A stretch of DNA of 17,277 nucleotides from an uncultured Pseudomonadota bacterium (GTDB lineage: Bacteria; Pseudomonadota; Gammaproteobacteria; Burkholderiales; Casimicrobiaceae), in assembly GCA_937958295.1 (NCBI GenBank), contig CALFEY010000383.1, positions 1 to 17,277 of the forward strand, read 5' to 3'. The translations under genes were made by a program, and so were the position numbers. Every line of letters starts with the position of its first letter. Positions within the stretch are counted from its first letter, which is position 1. This document shows positions 13,831 through 17,277 of this stretch, piece after piece. The notes beneath the pieces are model-generated. The model was not told the DNA's origin. It was given only the letters and a program-made list of their open reading frames with translations, and ran no database searches.

Positions 13831-15069
13831 TTAAGTCTTGGGCGGCCGGGCGGGAGCGCCCTCTTTGGGCGAAGCCACGGCGGGGCTGATGGGACTCACG
13901 CTCCCGCCGCCGCCCTGCACGTCGCCGGCGGGCGCCGACGCCGGACCCTTCGGCGCCTCGGGCGCGGCCCTCGGCTCGACCACCTGCACGCTCACCCCTT
14001 CGCGTACCTTGAGCTGGCCGGCCGTGATCACGACATCCCCCGCGTTGAGGCCCTTGACCACCTCGACCATGCTGTCGCGCCGCTGGCCCACCTCAACCTT
14101 CACGCGGGAGGCCTTGCCGTCGATGACCTTGAACACGAACTGCTCGGTACCCTGCGGCACGAGCGACTGCTCGGGAATGACCATGGCATTGGCCTGGTCG
14201 CTCGTGATGAGCCGCACGCGGGCGAACATGCCCGGGCGCAGCGAAGTGTCCTGGTTGGCCACCTGGGCTCGGATCACGATCGCGCGCCCGGCAGCGTCCA
14301 CCAGCGGATTGAGCGCGATCACTTTGCCGGAGTAGGTCTTGCCCGGCAGCGCATCGAGGGCCACCTGCATCGTCTGGCCGGGCTGCACCTGGCGCAGGTA
14401 CCTCTCCGGCACGCGGAAGTCGACCTTGAGCGGATCGATCGCCTCCAGATTGACGAGGTCGGCGCCCTCCCGCACGTAGTCGCCCACCGACACCGAGCGC
14501 AGGCCGATGATCCCCGCGAAGGGCGCGACGAGCTCGGTCTTGGCGAGCTTGGCCTCGGCGAGCTGCACCGAGGCCTGCGCAACCTTGAAGTTGTTGTCGG
14601 CCTCGTCCTTGGCCTGGCCGGAGATGTAGCCGCGGTTGGCGAGGTCCACGGCGCGGTCGAACTTGGCCTTGGCGAGCGTGAGGTTGGCGCGGGCCTGCGC
14701 GAGCTCCGCCTGCGGGATGGCGGGATCGAGCTTGACGAGCGGCGTGCCCTTCGCCACGCGCTGGCCTTCTTGGAAGGTGATGGCGCTGATCCGGCCGGCG
14801 CTCTCCGGCCGCAGGGTGACCGATTCGTCCGAGCGCAGGCTACCCACCGCGGTGATGGTCTGCGGCATGGGCGCGGTGACCACCTTCGTCGCCTCGACGG
14901 TCACCGCCTGGCCTCCCCCGCCACCTGGGCCGCCCTTGCCGGGCCCACCGGGCGGTGGGGCCGCCGCCACGGCCGGGGCCGGAGCGCGCTGGGTGCCGAA
15001 CCAGTAGCCGCCCGCGGCAGCTACGAGAACTCCAACGAGAAGGGCGATGATGGCGGCAGTTCGGCTCAT
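13831..15069 (-). CDS. RND efflux periplasmic adaptor (membrane fusion protein)
   Basis: This 412-residue adaptor bridges the RND pump to an outer-membrane channel. An N-terminal signal-anchor (MSRTAAIIALLVGVLVAAAGGYWFG, residues 1-25) has no lipobox Cys. A Pro/Gly-rich linker follows (28-54, including a run of Gly). Then come the first half lipoyl motif (AGRISAITFQEGQRVAKGTPLVKLD, 91-115), a coiled-coil hairpin (118-178, AELAQARANLTLAKAKFDRA), the second lipoyl half (APFAGIIGLRSVSVGDYV, 182-199), a beta-barrel (about 215-290) and the membrane-proximal domain. The C-terminal 45 residues are low-complexity Pro/Ala/Gly. The frame could be extended to a TTG at 15156, but the extra 29 residues are Pro/Ala-rich and the Met at 15069 begins a normal anchor. 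The ribosome binding site is weak. No outer-membrane factor follows the pump, so a TolC-like protein from elsewhere is presumed. Confidence 0.9.
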   Translation of the reverse strand: MSRTAAIIALLVGVLVAAAGGYWFGTQRAPAPAVAAAPPPGGPGKGGPGGGGGQAVTVEATKVVTAPMPQTITAVGSLRSDESVTLRPESAGRISAITFQEGQRVAKGTPLVKLDPAIPQAELAQARANLTLAKAKFDRAVDLANRGYISGQAKDEADNNFKVAQASVQLAEAKLAKTELVAPFAGIIGLRSVSVGDYVREGADLVNLEAIDPLKVDFRVPERYLRQVQPGQTMQVALDALPGKTYSGKVIALNPLVDAAGRAIVIRAQVANQDTSLRPGMFARVRLITSDQANAMVIPEQSLVPQGTEQFVFKVIDGKASRVKVEVGQRRDSMVEVVKGLNAGDVVITAGQLKVREGVSVQVVEPRAAPEAPKGPASAPAGDVQGGGGSVSPISPAVASPKEGAPARPPKT

Positions 15070-15095
15070 GCGTGCGGGCAGGGTGGACTCGGAAG

Positions 15096-15113
15096 CGGCC
15101 GGCGGACCGGCCG
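15096..15113 (-). promoter_or_regulatory. Perfect GC-rich hairpin/palindrome in the leader of the efflux operon
   Basis: CGGCCGG (15096-15102), 4-nt spacer, CCGGCCG (15107-15113) pair perfectly over 7 bp. It ends 27 nt upstream of the adaptor ATG at 15069. It could be a leader hairpin in the mRNA or an operator palindrome for a local repressor. If translation started at the TTG further upstream it would instead be coding. GC-rich palindromes of this size arise by chance in such DNA. Confidence 0.25.
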
Positions 15114-15162
15114 GAATGAGCGCGGCACAGGGGCGCCGGGCAACTGCGTATGGCAACCATTC

Positions 15163-15168
15163 ATTATG
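15163..15168 (-). promoter_or_regulatory. Candidate -10 box for the efflux operon
   Basis: The minus strand reads CATAAT (5 of 6 match) in GCGCATAATGAATGG. Transcription would begin near 15156, giving a leader of about 88 nt before the adaptor ATG. No clear -35 is seen 16-18 bp upstream. It is divergent from the TctC-type gene promoter, within a 192-bp shared intergenic region. Confidence 0.3.
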
Positions 15169-15214
15169 CGCGAGGCGTCGCGGACCCGCTACGGGAATGC
15201 GGGACCGTGCTTGC

Positions 15215-15220
15215 TAGAAT
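15215..15220 (+). promoter_or_regulatory. Candidate -10 box for the first TctC-type gene
   Basis: TAGAAT in TTGCTAGAATCG would initiate near 15227 and leave a leader of about 35 nt that ends in a strong Shine-Dalgarno (AAGGAGGAGG, 15248-15257). No recognisable -35 hexamer lies at the right distance. Confidence 0.4.
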
Positions 15221-15261
15221 CGTTACCAATCATTTCGAACAACAGGCAAGGAGGAGGTTCC

Positions 15262-16272
15262 ATGAATTGGAAGCCATTGCGCGCGGTTGCGCAGTTTTGG
15301 GGCGCCGCCGCGTTCGCGGCCGGCGTGGCGGGGCTGACGCTGGGGCTCGCGGCCCCGGCGGCGCTGGCACAGGCGTATCCGACCAAGCCGGTGAAGCTCG
15401 TGGTGCCCTTTCCTCCGGGCGGCTCCCTCGACATGGCGGGCCGCCTCATCGCCCAGAAGCTCACCGATCTGTGGGGTCAGTCGGTGGTTGTAGAGAACAA
15501 GCCCGGCGCCGGAGGCAACATCGGCGCCGACGCCGTGGCCAAGTCGCCGGCCGACGGCTACACGATCCTGCTCGGGGCGCTCTCCACGCACGCGGTCAAT
15601 CCGAGCCTTTACAAGACGATGCCCTACGACGCCGCCAAGGACTTCGCGCCGATCACCCTGATCGCCGTCACGCCCAACGTGCTGGTGGTCAATGCCGCTT
15701 CGCCGGTGAACAACGTGAAGGAATTCATCGCCTACACCAAGGCCCATCCGGGCAAGCTGTCGTTCGGTTCGGGCAGCAATGGCAGTGCCGGGCACCTTGC
15801 AGGCGAGCTCTACAAGGTGGAAACGAAGACCGACTCGGTGCACATCCCGTTCAAGGGCGGCGCGCCGGCCACCCAAGCGCTGCTCGCCGGCGACACCCAG
15901 TTCATGTTCGACAACCTCGCGAACGCGATGGCGCAGGTCAAGGCCGGCAAGCTCAAGGCGCTCGCGGTGACCACCGCGCAGCGCTCGCCCCTCGTCCCCG
16001 ACCTGCCCACCCTGGCCGAGGCCGGGCTGCCGGGCTTCGACATCTCGACCTGGTACGGCCTGTTCGCGCCGGCGGGCACGCCGCCGGCAATCGTGGCCAA
16101 GTGGAATGCCGACGTGACCAGGATCCTCAATTCGCCCGACGTGCGCGACAGGCTCGTCGCCGACGGCGCGCAGCCAACGCCGAACACGCCGGAGCAGTTC
16201 CAGAAGTTCATCGCCGACGAGCTGTCGAAGTACGCCCGCATCGTGAAGGCGTCGGGCGCCAAGGTGGACTGA
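15262..16272 (+). CDS. Bug/TctC-family periplasmic binding protein
   Basis: This 336-residue protein is from the tripartite tricarboxylate transporter (TTT) receptor family, called Bug in Bordetella and relatives. Such proteins bind small carboxylates or related organics in the periplasm. A long signal peptide (cleavage probably after A-L-A at residue 36) leads into YPTKPVKLVVPFPPGGSLD. The PFPPGG-x-x-D57 segment and the VVENKPGAGGNIGAD block are the family's ligand-loop signatures. FMFDNLANAMAQVKAGKLKALAVT and DLPTLAEAGLPGF near the middle and C-terminal half are also diagnostic. The very strong Shine-Dalgarno fixes the start. No tctA or tctB membrane partner is in the window, which is common for this over-expanded family. 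The ligand cannot be deduced. A second paralogue follows 67 bp downstream. Confidence 0.92.
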   Translation: MNWKPLRAVAQFWGAAAFAAGVAGLTLGLAAPAALAQAYPTKPVKLVVPFPPGGSLDMAGRLIAQKLTDLWGQSVVVENKPGAGGNIGADAVAKSPADGYTILLGALSTHAVNPSLYKTMPYDAAKDFAPITLIAVTPNVLVVNAASPVNNVKEFIAYTKAHPGKLSFGSGSNGSAGHLAGELYKVETKTDSVHIPFKGGAPATQALLAGDTQFMFDNLANAMAQVKAGKLKALAVTTAQRSPLVPDLPTLAEAGLPGFDISTWYGLFAPAGTPPAIVAKWNADVTRILNSPDVRDRLVADGAQPTPNTPEQFQKFIADELSKYARIVKASGAKVD

Positions 16273-16277
16273 CCGCC

Positions 16278-16296
16278 GCCCGCGCGGCACGCGGGC
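16278..16296 (+). promoter_or_regulatory. Intercistronic hairpin between the two TctC-type genes
   Basis: GCCCGCG (16278-16284), a 5-nt loop, and CGCGGGC (16290-16296) form a perfect 7-bp stem beginning 5 nt after the stop of the first gene. It is not followed by a U-run. It more likely stabilises the upstream transcript or causes partial pausing than terminates transcription efficiently. Confidence 0.4.
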
Positions 16297-16339
16297 CTTG
16301 CCACACGAGCGTCCCCAGAACGCGACGCAAGGAGGAGCC

Positions 16340-17277
16340 ATGATTCGCATCATCCGCACGCTCGGCGCGCTGGCGCTCGCCGTCTGCGCCGCGCTCGCCC
16401 ACGGCCAGTCCTATCCCGTTAAGCCCGTGCGCATCGTGGTGCCGTTCCCCGCGGGCGGCACCACGGACATCCTCGCCCGCGAGGCGGCACAGCGCCTCAC
16501 GCAGTCACTCGGTCAGCCCTTCGTGGTCGACAACCGGCCCGGCGCGGGAGGCAACATCGGCGCCGAGCTCGTCGCCAAGGCGCCGGCCGACGGCTACGCG
16601 TTCCTCATGGGCACGGTGGGTACGCACGCCATCAACGCGAGCCTGTACAACAAGCTGCCCTACGACCACGTGCGCGACTTCGCGCCCGTGATTCTCGTGG
16701 CCGGCGTGCCCAACGTGCTCGAAGTGAATCCGGCGGTGCCCGTCAACTCGGTGCAGGAGCTCATCGCCTATGCCAAGGCCCATCCGGGCAAGCTCAACTT
16801 CGCCTCGTCGGGCAGCGGCACGTCCATTCACCTCGCGGGCGAGCTCTTCAAGGTGATGACGGGGGTGCAGATGTCGCACGTCCCGTACAAGGGCAGCGCG
16901 CCGGCGCTCGCGGATCTCGCCGGCGGCCAGGTGCAACTCATGTTCGACAACCTTCCCTCTTCGCTCCAGCTCATCAAGGGCGGCAAGCTGCGCGCGCTGG
17001 CGGTGACGAGCGCGCAGCGGTCGGCGGCCCTGCCCGAGGTGCCCACCGTCGCCGAGGCGGGGCTACCCGGATTCGAGGCGACGTCGTGGTTCGGCCTGCT
17101 GGCGCCCGCCGGCACGCCGCCCGAGGTGATCGCGAAGGTGAACGCGGAAGTGGCCAAGTGGCTCGCCTCGCCCGAAGCCAAGGACAAGCTCGCGGCGCAG
17201 GGCGCCATTGCCGTGGGGGGCTCGCCCGACGACTTCACCCGGCACATCGCGGCCGAGACCGCAAAGTGGCAAAGGGT
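16340..17277 (+). CDS. Bug/TctC-family periplasmic binding protein, second paralogue (3' end cut off)
   Basis: 312 codons are present and the frame is open to the window edge. By comparison with the preceding gene, only about 10-15 C-terminal residues are missing. The signal peptide is short (MIRIIRTLGALALAVCAALAHG, about 22 residues). It leads into SYPVKPVRIVVPFPAGGTTD and then VVDNRPGAGGNIGAELVAKAPADGYAF, the same ligand-loop signatures as its neighbour. MFDNLPSSLQLIKGGKLRALAVTSAQRS and EVPTVAEAGLPGFEATSWFGLLAPAGTPPEV complete the match. A strong Shine-Dalgarno (AAGGAGGAG) lies 2 nt before the start codon. The two proteins are collinear throughout but differ in the ligand-facing segments (PPGGSLD versus AGGTTD), so they may bind different compounds. 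No promoter is evident in the 67-bp gap, so co-transcription with the first gene is likely. Confidence 0.9.
   Translation, partial: MIRIIRTLGALALAVCAALAHGQSYPVKPVRIVVPFPAGGTTDILAREAAQRLTQSLGQPFVVDNRPGAGGNIGAELVAKAPADGYAFLMGTVGTHAINASLYNKLPYDHVRDFAPVILVAGVPNVLEVNPAVPVNSVQELIAYAKAHPGKLNFASSGSGTSIHLAGELFKVMTGVQMSHVPYKGSAPALADLAGGQVQLMFDNLPSSLQLIKGGKLRALAVTSAQRSAALPEVPTVAEAGLPGFEATSWFGLLAPAGTPPEVIAKVNAEVAKWLASPEAKDKLAAQGAIAVGGSPDDFTRHIAAETAKWQR

Noticed and set aside
12075..13889. A 604-codon plus-strand frame opposite the RND pump and adaptor end
   Set aside because: It is antisense to a well-supported RND gene, shows low-complexity composition and no family signature.
15070..15156. TTG start giving a 441-residue adaptor protein
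   Set aside because: The extra 29 residues are Pro/Ala-rich without signal character and would place the membrane anchor internally; the Met at 15069 begins a normal signal-anchor.

Overview
This is a GC-rich window with tightly packed genes and no mobile elements, RNA genes or CRISPR arrays that I can recognise. The gene families point to a betaproteobacterium, probably Burkholderiales or a close relative. The main clues are tandem Bug/TctC periplasmic binding proteins, a class I PHA synthase, and TAGAAT/TATAGT-type -10 boxes. This assignment is inference from gene content; no rRNA or marker gene is present.

Region 1 (1-2714, minus strand) is a compact operon transcribed leftwards out of the window: SGNH-like protein, family 2 glycosyltransferase, a second and smaller SGNH-like protein, and the N-terminus of a thiamine-diphosphate E1 alpha dehydrogenase subunit. 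All three junctions are ATGA overlaps, so the genes are probably translationally coupled. I cannot name the pathway. The mixture suggests synthesis or decoration of a surface glycan or a small conjugate, with a 2-oxoacid-derived acyl group as a possible substituent. This is the least ordinary part of the window.

Region 2 (2715-5446, plus strand) holds a divergent promoter region, a ZIP-family metal transporter with a His-rich cytoplasmic loop, and a complete class I poly(3-hydroxyalkanoate) synthase with an intact Cys-Asp-His triad. The synthase start codon lies so close to a candidate -10 box that the transcript may be leaderless.

Region 3 (5467-10520, minus strand) is a full glycerol-3-phosphate / glycerophosphodiester import operon in the order ugpB-ugpA-ugpE-ugpC-ugpQ, the same order as the E. 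coli ugp operon. A strong hairpin followed by a U-run sits between ugpB and ugpA. It is probably an attenuating terminator that keeps binding protein in excess over the membrane complex. A second hairpin with a short U-run follows ugpQ, inside the end of the convergent phaC.

Region 4 (10686-15069, minus strand) is a two-gene RND efflux operon, periplasmic adaptor followed by inner-membrane pump. No outer-membrane channel gene is present. Region 5 (15262 to the right edge, plus strand) is a tandem pair of Bug/TctC-type binding proteins with strong Shine-Dalgarno sequences; the second is cut by the window edge. No stretch longer than about 200 bases lacks a gene.
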